Made by a program: the position numbers and the translations under genes
Origin: Brienomyrus brachyistius
Taxonomy: Eukaryota > Chordata > Actinopteri > Osteoglossiformes > Mormyridae
Length of the DNA: 64,000 nucleotides
Assembly (NCBI RefSeq): GCF_023856365.1
Contig: NC_064538.1
Span: 12,742,435-12,806,434, forward strand
Direction of reading: 5' to 3'
The notes under the pieces: generated by a model
What the model was told of the DNA's origin: nothing
The model's input: only the letters and a program-made list of their open reading frames with translations
Databases searched by the model: none
Shown: positions 1 to 50,853 of the stretch, piece after piece
Position numbering within the stretch: position 1 is the stretch's first letter
Layout: each line of letters begins with the position of its first letter

Positions 1-1970
1 ACACAGCTGTCATAATTTCTTTCTGACAGAGTTCAAAGGTGCTTACCTGGGGTCCAGCTGGAGGTGACAGCTACTGTAGATCACACTGGATTAACAGTGT
101 TACTGTTCCTTATGCATAGACAGTTACCGAAGCACAGCGGGTCCTCCTCTTAAGGACCATGGCAGTGGCCATTGAGAAGTTCTGTTCTGCAACAAAATAT
201 TTGGTCATCTGTTTAAGACAGCATTTTAAGGCAATGACTGGTATGAAAAAATATGGAGAAATAGTCTGTATGAACGTCACAGGTTTTTACAGGCGTTTTT
301 TAATGCTATAGGGTAGCAGTGTTGGTTATAACCGTATCCAATGACAGCAATGCTGACCGATTGGAGTAGACTGGGAGGGATGTGGGAGCAGTGGGCAGAG
401 GAAACAGGTTTGGTCATTTAATCCTGCAGTCTGCAGGTTGTGGGGGGTCCCTTGCTGCAGAATCAGTATCTATGGGGAGGGAGGCTGCTGGCCTGCTGCC
501 TATTACTGAATGAAAAGAGTTTTGAAGGTTCCTTAGCACATTATTCACGCTTATCGGAATTTGTGCGTTGGATTCAGGCGCCGTTAGAAGATGCAGGAAA
601 TGGATGCTTGTTAGACTTTCTTCAGGTGTGTAATGTTATCTCTTAAAACATAACGCCATTGTAGCCTAAGGAGAGTAGGTGGGGGGTGGGGGGGGGGGGG
701 CAGCAAGGGAGATAAAGATGTGTAAGGTGTGAATTTCACAAAAGAATCTGTAAGACGTGCTTTAGGATTAGTGTGTAAGTGCCGTGCCAAGAGATGATTT
801 GTTGGAGACTGAGGTGCTAAGTTGACAATGTGGCCTTGCATTTGTCCTTAGTGTACAATGCATATTCTTTCATTATTCCTTCACGACCACCTTACTGTTT
901 TAATGCACTTAACGCCATGCATAAACCTTGCTATTTATTCCCCTAAATCAATTTAGGTGATACGGCTGAGTGCCTCTTGATGCTGAAGCCATTTTGTTGG
1001 TGTACCTATTCCCTCCTTGTTCTTTTGATTGTGCTTTGTTGTTATGAGTGAAGCTTAGCCCAGACTGACGTTAACGCGTCACGTTCCTTTAGGAGTGCAG
1101 CGTGACTTACAGAGAGTGTGAGTTACTTATTGGAGCATTTTCCCTTAAACCACTGCATTATTGACAAGTAAAGTTAAATGAGGCACTTAACATATCTGTG
1201 TACGTGTTTGCAAACACATCTCTGACTTAGCCATTTGGCACCCTGCTACCCTGCCCTTAAAATAGCACGAACACAACCGCATTGTCACCAGGGAAATAAG
1301 TTGCCGGTACTGATGCAGAGAAATTGTTGCGCTTTTTTTTTTTATGCAGAAGAAGGTTCTTCTTAGGCGGCTGTGAGGAAGGTCGCTGTCATCAGGCAGC
1401 TAACAGATCGACGCAGCGCTACTGCCATGCGGGCGCTGTCACTCGCTGCGAGTTCCTCTGTGCCTCTCAATTAGTGCCCCGTTATGACATGATAAAACCC
1501 AGCTCCTGTCCCTAAAGCTATTTGAGTGCAGCCGCGATAAAAGTTTCAAAGATCTGCAGCCAAGCAAAGTTCTTCACATGCCAAATTACATCTCCTATCA
1601 CCGAAGACGGCAGAGTTCGCCCGGGAGACTTTGAGAATACTCTCCGGCACGAATTACCTTCTTTTCTTTCTGATTGCCTTAGAAAAAAAAATGCAGCCCT
1701 CTGAAATCTGAAAGAATATTGTTGTCAAATGAAACGGCAGATTTCTTCATGTCTGAGGTTATGAAGTACATCCAGAATGTGATATGGGACAATAAAAAAA
1801 TTTCATGCTGCTTGACAGACATATTTCCAGATTTACGGATTTATGGTCTGGTAAGAAACAGAGAAATACTAAAATGCTTTTTAAGCTGCATACATTAGCG
1901 CTCATGAGGCACATGGTTTTTAGAGATCAGGAGCATCTGTGCAGGGCTGACATAGCCTGATATGTAAATA

Positions 1971-2455
1971 TGGTAACACTTGACAGGGCACAAACAATGT
2001 AGTATTATGCTATAACTGCAGACTAAGTGTTAGTTACATACTGATTTCATGTTAAAGGGGCAGTTCACTCCAAAACTGAAAAAATTTATCTTTTCGAGGA
2101 GCTTTGGTGCTCCAACTAGCTTGATCTGCTGGGAGTTGCCTAGTTTTGGAGATATTGGCTGTTGAAATTCCGGGCTTCTCTTGAACATAATGAGACTGAA
2201 TGACATTCTTCCTGTGGTGATTAAAGCGGCAGAAAAATACATTTGAAAAATCCAACAGCAATGTCTCTTTCCAGAAATCATGACCCGGTCACTTAAGATA
2301 ATCCACAGACTTTGTAGTGAGCAGTTTAATTTAGGAACTACTGAACTCCAAACCCCTATCGTATCACTGTGCAGAAAATATCGCCTGGGTACTCGTACTT
2401 CATTAGTAGCTGAGTTATTACTAAGCGTTTGTGCCCCGTCAAGTAAAGTGTTGCC
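1971..2455. mobile_element. Non-autonomous DNA element with terminal inverted repeats, copy 1
   Basis: The left end GGTAACACTTGACAGGGCAC (1972 onward) is the imperfect reverse complement of the right end, where GTGCCCCGTCAAGTAAAGTG runs to GTTGCC at about 2455. Two more elements with the same ends occur at 18625-18952 and 47283-47513. The interior contains a GGGGCAGTTCACTCC motif that I recognise as common in teleost dispersed repeats. The 150-residue minus-strand frame across it has no domain and is taken as chance. No transposase is present, so it fits a MITE mobilised in trans. Confidence 0.6.
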
Positions 2456-3259
2456 GTAAATATTCTCCCTGTCAGTCGTCAAGGCTGAGATGGCCTCTCA
2501 GTTGTTGACCAGACACATAACTGCTGTACAGTCCTGCTGCTCACGTCATGGTTCTGCAGTTCAGATTCTGCCAGGTTCCACCTAAACACTCGAGTGCCCC
2601 AGCTACCGCCTCATTGAACTCCTTCAGCGACCTTCTCGCTACCAACAGTTACATTTTATAAAAAGAACCTGCATGTTCACCCTTTCGACTTACTTTCCCA
2701 AGATGTTTAGCTTATTTCATCTTGCTTGCTACCATGACTCAGTCCTTCCTTCCCATATCGTTACAAATCACATCAAGCACAGCCTGATTACACATAATTG
2801 CTGTATTATCTGGGGAATAAGACACACATTTGTTTAAAGTTGGTCTTTCTGTTTTTCCCCTCACCTGATATTTACACTGCAAACAATATAATATTCCTTA
2901 TTGTGAGTAAGATGTCATAATGTCATGTTTTGTGTTTCCTTCGTGCAATGTAAACATGAGAAAAAGACAAATGGCAAAATGACAGGAACTGTCCTCGTTC
3001 TGGTCTGGGACCCAAGCTTCCGCCTGAGCTGTGGGACATTTCAGCTGGAGTTCAGCAAGGCCGCTGATGCCTTACGTGGTTTGAGTTACTCACCTCCTGA
3101 AGTTACTCTCTTCCTTCTTCACGGAGGAGAAAATGTATAACAGTGTTATTAATGTGATAACTAGTAAAACCCACTATTTGCAAAATTAGGTTACGATTTT
3201 ATTATTATCATTATTTCTTATGGGTGTGTGTCTGTGAATCTCTATCTCTGTCTGTCTCT

Positions 3260-3530
3260 CTTTTTTTTGTAAACTGCAGCCTGGTTCCTCTCTGTTTCTC
3301 ATAGATGAAGGGCTTCTTCCTTGCTTTATGGGACTTCAGTCCTGCTTCAAGGAGCCTGATATGAACTGTCCTAGCAGAGCACTTCACACCTACATTTAAT
3401 GTTTCCCATTCCTTTTGAAGGTCACCTAATGTGACGGTCATCCCTGGCATTAGAAAGTCGCTTCCGTTCTTCACCTGGCTGGTTTCTGGCCAGTTCCCAG
3501 TGTCTCTTGCTTAACCTAATACTTGTGTAC
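3260..3530 (-). mobile_element. Tc1/mariner-type transposase fragment
   Basis: On the minus strand a frame reads TVTLGDLQKEWETLNVGVKC, then TVHIRLLEAGLKSHKARKKP and LQFTKKR. This is the N-terminal DNA-binding region of Tc1-like transposases (usual form TV-RRL-EAGLK---ARKKP). Upstream and downstream parts, including the catalytic domain and both terminal repeats, are not recognisable. It is a broken relic. The same segment occurs at 22382-22690 on the plus strand. Confidence 0.75.
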
Positions 3531-4569
3531 TGCTGTCTTAGAAACTTTGAGTCTGCCTCGCAGTGTAACCTTTTGCCAGCAGAACCACGATTAAACCAGG
3601 ATTTAAAAATGCATATCTACTTTTTCCAGAGCTGTTATACATGTCATATAACTGCAATGATAAAATATTTATAAATAATATTAAACATTTTAAAGCTACC
3701 TTTGTTCTTCTATAATATTTTACCAGTTCCACACTATTCAACCCCATTTCCAAAAACACCCCTGTCCCGACTATTTTGGAACATGCTGCAGCCAACAATT
3801 AGAGTGAGCGTATATATACGAAAATTTAATTAAAGTTGATTAGTTCTAAAAATGCCAAAAGTCTTGTATTTTGTTTGGTTACTTACAGTTAAGTTCAGGG
3901 CTGGGTAGGGCTTAAGGTCGTGATGTTTTCCCCATAGAAATGAATGGGGAGTCCCCACAAAGATATAATTACAAACCTGTGTGTGTGTTTAATTCTGATG
4001 CAGGGATGATACAATCATAATAACTCTTAAATGCCACTAGGGCAACATTTAATTACACAACCATTGTAAATACAATATAAGTGATTGAGTTTCATTTCCC
4101 AAACATGATTAGAGAACATCAGGCAGCGATATTTGACAGTGAGTACTCTGGTGCAGTTAGTGAGGAGGCCCCCTGATATCCCTTTTCGCTGTGGTGTCTG
4201 ACGTGTCCTGTGGCATCCATTTCAGGCAGCAGATCCATAATGGGACTTTGCTGCTTTGAACTGGAACTGCTTCCTGCGTGTCTGGTTGCCCTTCATCGCC
4301 CTAAGTTCGCTCACGTTGGGACGCTTCCCTGCCTGTACGTCATTAGTTCGTTTTCTCATCTGCTCCTCCCCCCTGTAATTTGGCCCCATTCTCGCCTTCC
4401 CAATTTCATGCCGTCTGCCCTGACAGAGAAAAATGTCACGGCAGGACATCGCTATCTCCTTGGAGGGAGGAAACAAAGCGATCTTTCCTGTGGTGCCTGT
4501 TTACAAACACTGTGTACAAAGACGTCCGCGACGTTCTGACTCTGTAACATGTACTGCTCCACTGCAGCA

Positions 4570-4800
4570 GCACATAGGAAGGCAGGCTAACGGCTGGCGC
4601 TGTCCTGCAGCTGAGGATTCTGTGCCTGTGATTGGAAGGTCCCTGGTTCAAATCCCATGGCCAGCAGAATAATCGTATCAGTGCTGGACCCTTGTCCAAG
4701 GTCTTTAACCCCCATTTCTCCAGGGTCAACCCCTGCACCCTGATCTTCACTTGTACGTCGCTTCGAACAAAAGCATCTACTGAATAAATGAATGTAAATG
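4570..4800 (+). mobile_element. tRNA-derived SINE
   Basis: A polymerase III B-box match (GGTTCAAATCC at 4645-4655) follows an A-box-like head. The element ends with the tail GTCGCTTCGAACAAAAGCAT, then CTACTGAATAAATGAATG, a variant of the GTCGCTTTGGATAAAAGCGT tail widely shared by teleost SINEs. There is no CCA end or cloverleaf good enough for a functional tRNA. The head is diverged, so this is an old copy. Confidence 0.75.
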
Positions 4801-5664
4801 ACTGCTTAACAAACTTTGCTAATGTTTGAAGAGAACACAAAGATCTCTTTTCTGCTCAAGATGTATTTAACACACCATGAGTAGTGAGAAGTAATTTTTG
4901 GGGGTTTAACTGAAGCTCCGTTTCATCTCAGGATTTATTTTCCCTCCTTAGCATCTCAAACCTGTATCTTCTCTCAGACCAGCTGACGATTTTTCCAGCC
5001 AACATGCAGGAATAGGCATAGAAGGTGATGGTGCAGTGGTTATGTTCTGTGTGTGATCGATTGATGCCCAGCTGCTGAGGTGTTTTCTTCACCAAATAAA
5101 AAATATATGAACTTTTAAAGCATGACATTCATGGCCCACATTGGAATGCTGGTGAAATATCGTATGTTTCATCATTAGAGAGCCAGATGTGAAGCAGGGC
5201 CACTGGGGAGGATTTGAGGAATCCTTCTGTACTCTTTAAGAAACTGATGACTTTGCTTTTGCAATGTTGTGCTTCTGATGTTTGTTTTGAAGAATCTCTT
5301 GTTCCAGATTTTTTTTTTCCCTGTTTGTCTCTTTCTTCCTTCTACTCTCTATTAGAAGCGTAGTCCCAGAGTGCACTGTGGTAACAAAGGCTGCATACAT
5401 TACACCTGTTAAAGAACTTACTCAGTCAGTGCAGAACCATCAGAGACGATTGCTATCACAGTTCTTAGAAGCATATATATAACAGCATATGCATTTTTTG
5501 TTTCATTGTGTCAGGTAAACATTGTTTTAGTTTTTAAGTCTGTCTTCTTAGGTTTGATAGGTTATTGGGTTAATTGTGTGAGAAGGTTAATGCGCGTGAG
5601 ACTCCTGATCTCTCCACCGAATTGACTGAATTGAATCTTTTCATTTTCCTTTAGCTCAGTGACC

Positions 5665-44968
<39,304 letters not shown>

Positions 44969-47282
44969 TGCTGACGGGCAGCAGGCTGGAAAGAGGGGAT
45001 GGAGGACTCTGATGCTGACGGGCAGCAGGCTGGAAAGAGGGGATGGAGGACTCTGATGCTGACGGGCAGCAGGCTGGAAAGAGGGGATGGAGGACTGTGA
45101 TGCTGACGGGCAGCAGGCTGGAAAGAGGGGATGGAGGACTCTGATGCTGACGGGCAGCAGGCTGGAAAGAGGGGATGGAGGACTGTGATGCTGACGGGCA
45201 GCAGGCTGGAAAGAGGGGATGGAGGACTGTGATGCTGACGGGCAGCAGGCTGGAAAGAGGGGATGGAGGACTGTGATGCTGACGGGCAGCAGGCTGGCAG
45301 AGCAGACATCCAGGCAGCAGACGGAGACAGAGTGGGACACACGCGAGTCCTCCGTGTATCCGACCTGTCATGATTACGCCTTTTTCCATTTTCACACCGA
45401 TCCTCTTGCACGACTGATTTACCACCAGTTAAACTGACTCCTAGTGCCATCTAGAGGACACTAAATCACATAGCAGAAGATGGAGCGCAGTTTTCCTTTG
45501 GTTGCACCAGCAATGCTACCCGCTAGTGTTAGAGCCCCACTTGATATGTTTGTTCCTATTTTAACCCTGGCTTTCTATCTTTTTATATTGAGATTTATTT
45601 ACATTTAAAGCTGGACATGTAAAGAACTCTGGGACCAATTTAGAAACCCCTCCAGTCACCAGACCCTACAGCAAATAGAAGCTTTTCTTTTAACAATTGA
45701 GGTCTGCCCTGTAACACATGGTGTAGAGTGGATGCAGTCTTCATTAATGGTCGGGGCAGGAGTCAAGTAAAGGTCAGTGTTGAGTTGCCGTTCTGGAAAG
45801 TAGCGTGAAAAGTATGTTCTACCAACAAGGGATAAATCGGTCTCTCACTTCGCCTTGTGCCTTTTTCTTCCTGAAACTAAAGTTCAACCAAAAAGTATTT
45901 ATACTGCACAAAATCACACCTCTGCAGACACCTCCATCAGATCACTGTTGGCCATCGTCACCCTGATGTCCGAAGAGAAATTAAATTTTATTTATTGCTA
46001 AAGAAAATGCAAGTAATATGAAGTGCCTCATTCTTATTTTCAAGCAGGCAGTGGCGTCTGTATAAGATAACTGCAGGTGTCTTCAGCGTAGAATATCATT
46101 GTCCCATTGTCCGTTCCATGCGTGCAGCCGTGAGTCGCAGCGACTTCACATCATATTGAATGTGCACACATTTCTTCTTTTCACATTTAAACATCACGTT
46201 GCTATTTTCTTAAGATTTATCGACTTGCCTATACGTTTGTATTATTGGTTCTGTTGTATAAACACTTCCATTTATTTCATAACATGTAAAATGACCACGG
46301 TATTAAGATGCCAATATCAGTCACTAAATGTCTTCCTTCTGCCCTTTCCTTTTTGGCCCAGTCTTTTCTCCCCTAAATCACATTGTTCGACTCGAGCTTT
46401 TTTTGTATTCAGAGGATAACAGAGCATTTTTGGCTGGTCTTCTATGCATTTTTGAGGATTCGCTGGTTTTGATTTCTGGTTGCGTTTTGATGAAGGATGA
46501 AATGCAGACCCTCCCTATCGGGCAGAGTAACAGAGTGCTGGGTAAATACAAATGAGAAGGTGTTGTACTGTACATGAATATGCATCCCGTGTATTACCTC
46601 ACTCCTACGAGCAATAAGAAGCCATTAACCACCACTAGGATGTGTGCACTCCATGTAAGCCCTCTCTGCTCGTTAATATGGATCAGTGGTTAATTTCCTA
46701 GTGAGCGCCATTGTTCTGGAAGTTGGTATGTGCGTATTTTTAATCTGAACATTTGTGTAAAACTGTAAAGGGAAATGGGCTCATCCGATTTTTATACTGT
46801 TGGCGAAAAAAAAAAAGTTGTTCAGGGATTCATACAAATACCAGTAGATGCCATGCTTTCCAGATCTCTGTTTCTAATCATTTGCTCGACAGAGGGATCG
46901 GCCCAAGGCTACTTATAAACCCAGAGGTCTACACGCTTCCCATTTACAGTAAAGAGCCAGAAATTTGCTGAATCAGTTCAAACTAAGTCTCCTGTTTAAG
47001 GTTCCAGTAGTAGGAACGATCCTGGGAAATGACTGGGCAGCCTTTGGTCACTAATACACTTAGTCAAGCATGACCCCGCCTTCAAGCTGACACTGTGGTG
47101 GCAGAGTGGAGGTCACTTGTATTTATGATGTGTTGACGGTCACATCATTTCAGGACCTGCATGTAATGGAAGGATTTACTCTTTCTGGCACCATTAGATT
47201 TCATTTTCCTGTCGATGTGACCTGCACATTCTCAGACTTGATCTAATAATATGTTTAAACGACAACAGGAAAAAAACGACGG

Positions 47283-47513
47283 CAACGCTTTACTCAAGGG
47301 GGCGCAAGCAACTTAGTAACTCAGTTACTACTCAAGTACCAATCATGAACAAATCTAGGAAATGCATGAAATTCATGAACTATTATGATTGATTAATGAT
47401 GAAGAAGCAATGGGATCAAAACATAAATAACATTTAGTTTCTGGTTAATTAATACATTAAGTAAGAGTGTACTACTACATTATTTATGCCCTTCAAGTAA
47501 AGTGTTACCAAAA
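47283..47513. mobile_element. TIR element (MITE family), copy 3
   Basis: The left end GGCAACGCTTTACTCAAGGG then GGCGCAAG is the imperfect reverse complement of the right end, ATGCCCTTCAAGTAAAGTGT then TACC. The interior (CAGTTACTACTCAAGTACCA, AATCATGAACAAAT, TAATACATTAAGTAAGAGTG) matches copy 2. It is the shortest and cleanest of the three. Confidence 0.65.
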
Positions 47514-49109
47514 CTACTGTGTCTTACAGAAATGCAGCAGTAGAGCTGCTCCGGAGGAGTGTCACTTTCAGTAACAAGGTTTTTTGTGTGAACTCTCATT
47601 CTCACAGCAAAACTGGCAGTGTGCTCTACAATATATTATCACTGCCGGTCTTGCTGTGACAGGAATTTGCAGCGGATGGTCACTAGTGTAACATCAGATT
47701 CATGCTGGATAATTGTCTCTGTGCTCTAGCCAACCTGTTAACAGTGGATGCAGTTCATAGAAATGGCACAGTGCTAGTTCAGGAACAAACTCATCAACCA
47801 GATGTGCCCAGAATAGTGAGACAAAATACAAGCACTGCACAATGGGGCATGTGAGGAACGGTGATGTTTGCAAAAGGTGTATTTCTCTGGTTCCTCAAAT
47901 GTCCTGCTCAAGCACTTTGCACAATACAGTGCGCGCGCACACGCATGCACACACACACACAAACACACATCCCGATTAACATTGCTGTCGCATATTGTAA
48001 TGTTGCACGGTGCAGCCCGTCGCCGATCTGGCCCGTAAGTTGCACACTTGGAGCGTCAAACCCACGTCAGTGTTTAGGTGCATGCAGATCAGCCTGTGTC
48101 TTGTTCATGTACATACCCTGGCTTTGATATTCATTTAGATATTATTGCAGCCAAAAAAAACATGCATTGAAAGTAGCCTTGCGTTAGTTCTCTGCAGCTT
48201 CGCATATACACAGTATATATGTATATATATATATATACCTCATGCTACCTGTCTCACAGACCCTATGAGTGGAATGGAGAGCTGCTAAAGGTTTGCCTGC
48301 CTGACGTGAAAAGCTGCTGATGGAACTCCTCGTAGCTGTGGAACCCCTGCTTAGCAGGAGTGTCCCTTTAGCCCCAAAGCACTAGTGGAATGACATGCAT
48401 GCTTCCAAAGCCCATATTCATGGCTGGGCCGGTTCAGGCCTCAGCGGCTCTGCCCCGCTATCGTTAAAGCTGGAAATAGAGCCTGACTTTAATGACACCC
48501 AACCGTAGTTTAAGGTTCCGGCTACAACTAGTCACTGTTCTCCTCTGTCTGCTGACTAATAATAAGAATGATTATTATTAGTTAATGCTATTCACTGTGA
48601 ACAAATTTCTCTCCTGTTATGAATTTTATGGGGGGGAAAAAATGACGTCAAAACTAACACCTAATATTTTAATCACATACTAATGCCCTGAAAGTATTGA
48701 AATCTGTTTATTGCTTGGCAAGCCAAGCAGAAAGCTAATGAAAAATCACACCTGAGTTTTTAAGAAAGAATGCACTCTCACTTGGTATTAAGAAGTGACG
48801 CGCCAACTTTGCACGCAGGTTTAATTGCGTTCGGCTCATAAGTGAAGAGAGTTATGCGACTGTTACGTTTCCCAGCAGAGAATTGGGGAATTCTCTCCTC
48901 TAGAGTTATTTCTGTACAGGTTTGACCTTGTATTTGAGCCGGTGGTCACATTGACATTGGTGTCTATGGCTGTATGTATATATAAATATCACTATAAATA
49001 CAGGTGTACAGTTTTGTTCTAGGAGTAAACTTGTTATATTATTATTGTTATGTTTCTGAATGCATAAACAGGGAATTTTGAAAACTGACAAGATAAATGC
49101 AATTGCTGA

Positions 49110-49115
49110 AATAAA
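49110..49115 (+). terminator. Candidate polyadenylation signal
   Basis: AATAAA is followed, about 20 bases later, by GGGCGTTTGTGTGTCTCTGA, a typical GU-rich downstream element. It would give a 3' UTR of about 4.1 kb. The nearer ATTAAA at 45980 is the alternative. Confidence 0.4.
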
Positions 49116-49862
49116 ATAGTTAAAAACAGTTGGGCGTTTGTGTGTCTCTGACCTGTGTCTAGGCTGGAATGGACTATTTCATTTCATTTAAAACGTTTAC
49201 TTAATATTGAGCTCAGAGTGAGTCAGTTTATTGCATGTTTGTCATCTATCAAAATGCCATTGGTAGTGGAAAGGTCTTCCTAAGACCTTGAGGCAGGGTG
49301 TTCTGTGGAAAGGAAGAAAAGTTCACCACCATCCAGCAGAGGGCGCACTCTGTCCTTGCTACATGTATGTCATTCTTACTCTGGCACTGCTGACACTGTT
49401 GTTACTGTGGGATGCTACCGCAGGTTTGGTGAGAAGCACCCGATATATTTAACTTAATCCATACTTTGACATGCATATTCTATCCCCTGCTGTACAAATT
49501 AAACCTCAGGTCCCGATTTATGAACACACTTCTGCATTAATTTAGCAGCTGTAGATAATATGCTGCTCATGGGGTCTGAGAAGTGAGATGTGCCTTAAAT
49601 AAAATACAAGAGAGATGGGAGGAATGTTACTTTTTAATGCATTTTTTATATTATGCCAACGGGGAAAAGCGCAAACGTCAAGTACTAGATGAAATACTGG
49701 AATGTTTTCCCTACATACAATAATGTTCTTTGGACTAAATTATCACTCTAAACACATTTTTAGCATGTTCATTTACACATGGTTAATGGTGTTGAGTAGG
49801 TAGACTCACCCCATTTGTCTTCTAGCAGCTTATCCTATACTTGGTTGTGTGGGTAGGAAGTT

Positions 49863-49883
49863 GGGGGGGGGGGGGGGGGGGGG
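49863..49883. repeat. Poly(G) tract, 21 bases
   Basis: Twenty-one G residues in a row, in intergenic DNA; likely length-variable. Confidence 0.9.
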
Positions 49884-50506
49884 ACTGGAATCTATAGCAG
49901 TTAACATAGAGCACAAGGTACAGTACATTACTGGAAATTTACAGACACTAATTAGCCTAAGTGTATGTCCTTTGCCTGCTAGAAGGAATTTCAGTATCTA
50001 GAATGACACCAGGAGTCATACAAACTCCACATTCACACCAATGGACATTTTTCATCAATGTTTCTCATTGCTGGATTGTTTCAATCTACTAATATGTTTC
50101 TCATTCTCTGATATTACTGTTAAAAAAACTTACTGTGGTGGCCACATGAAAGTTCATTGAGAAGGTTGTTGTCCGTTCAGCATGTTTACGTTTGCATTTA
50201 TTTAGCAGAATCTTTTGTCAAGGTCATGCAGTTAATACATCGTGAGCATACAGTATGTCTGTGAAGGAGCCAGCTTAGAGCATCCACTGAGTGACCACTT
50301 GTCACAGACTCGGGGCATAGTGCAGGCAGGTAAGGATGTGGCGATTCACCTGCAGCCCCAAAAGAAAAAGGGATTTACAGTATTTAAGGGAAGTAGAGAA
50401 CACTGGAAATCAAACAAAACAAAGGACCATGAGAAGTCAGAAAACGAGACCAGAACTTAATACTAAATCAAGCTACGAAAACCATAAGGGCAATACAACC
50501 AGGGAT

Positions 50507-50853
50507 CAGACCGAGGACCAAACACAGAGAGCAGACCGAGGACCAAACACAGAGAGCAGACCGAGGACCAAACACAGAGAGCAGACCGAGGACCAAACAC
50601 AGAGAGCAGACCGAGGACCAAACACAGAGAGCAGACCGAGGACCAAACACAGAGAGCAGACCGAGGACCAAACACAGAGAGCAGACCGAGGACCAAACAC
50701 AGAGAGCAGACCGAGGACCAAACACAGAGAGCAGACCGAGGACCAAACACAGAGAGCAGACCGAGGACCAAACACAGAGAGCAGACCGAGGACCAAACAC
50801 AGAGAGCAGACCGAGGACCAAACACAGAGAGCAGACCGAGGACCAAACACAGG
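50507..50853. repeat. 25-bp minisatellite (VNTR), 14 near-identical copies
   Basis: The unit CAGACCGAGGACCAAACACA (plus GAGAG) repeats with exact 25-base spacing and no substitutions that I can see until the final copy, which ends GGGC. Since 25 is not a multiple of three, every frame reads through all three phases, giving long open frames of repeated TESRPRTKHREQTEDQTQRA (plus) and SVFGPRSALCVWSSVCSLCL (minus). These are not genes. There are no variable spacers, so it is not a CRISPR array. Confidence 0.98.

Larger units (their letters stand above)
1..5654. other. Upstream region: intergenic or 5' intron of magix
   Basis: No coding exon is recognised. The region holds a G-rich tract (681-700), a TIR element (1971-2455), a Tc1 relic (3260-3530) and a SINE (4570-4800), listed separately. 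The rest is AT-leaning DNA without clear signals. A splice acceptor at 5653-5654 suggests that at least one non-coding first exon of magix lies in this stretch or before the window, but I could not place it. Confidence 0.6.
44969..49135 (+). other. Probable 3' UTR of magix and following unique DNA
   Basis: After the minisatellite the DNA is mostly unique and AT-leaning and has no conserved frame. An ATTAAA with a T-rich follow-up is at 45980-45985. A better AATAAA (49110-49115) is followed about 20 bases later by a GT-rich element. The 3' end could be at either. A TIR element (47283-47513), a short CA tract (47949-47968) and an AT patch (48209-48237) lie inside. Confidence 0.4.

Noticed and set aside
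2030..2482. 150-codon minus-strand frame
   Set aside because: Lies across a non-autonomous TIR element and shows no transposase or other domain.
4570..4800. tRNA gene
   Set aside because: A B-box is present but the cloverleaf is poor and the 3' tail is that of a teleost SINE.
50507..50853. CRISPR-like array
   Set aside because: Units are contiguous and identical with no unique spacers, in a vertebrate genome.
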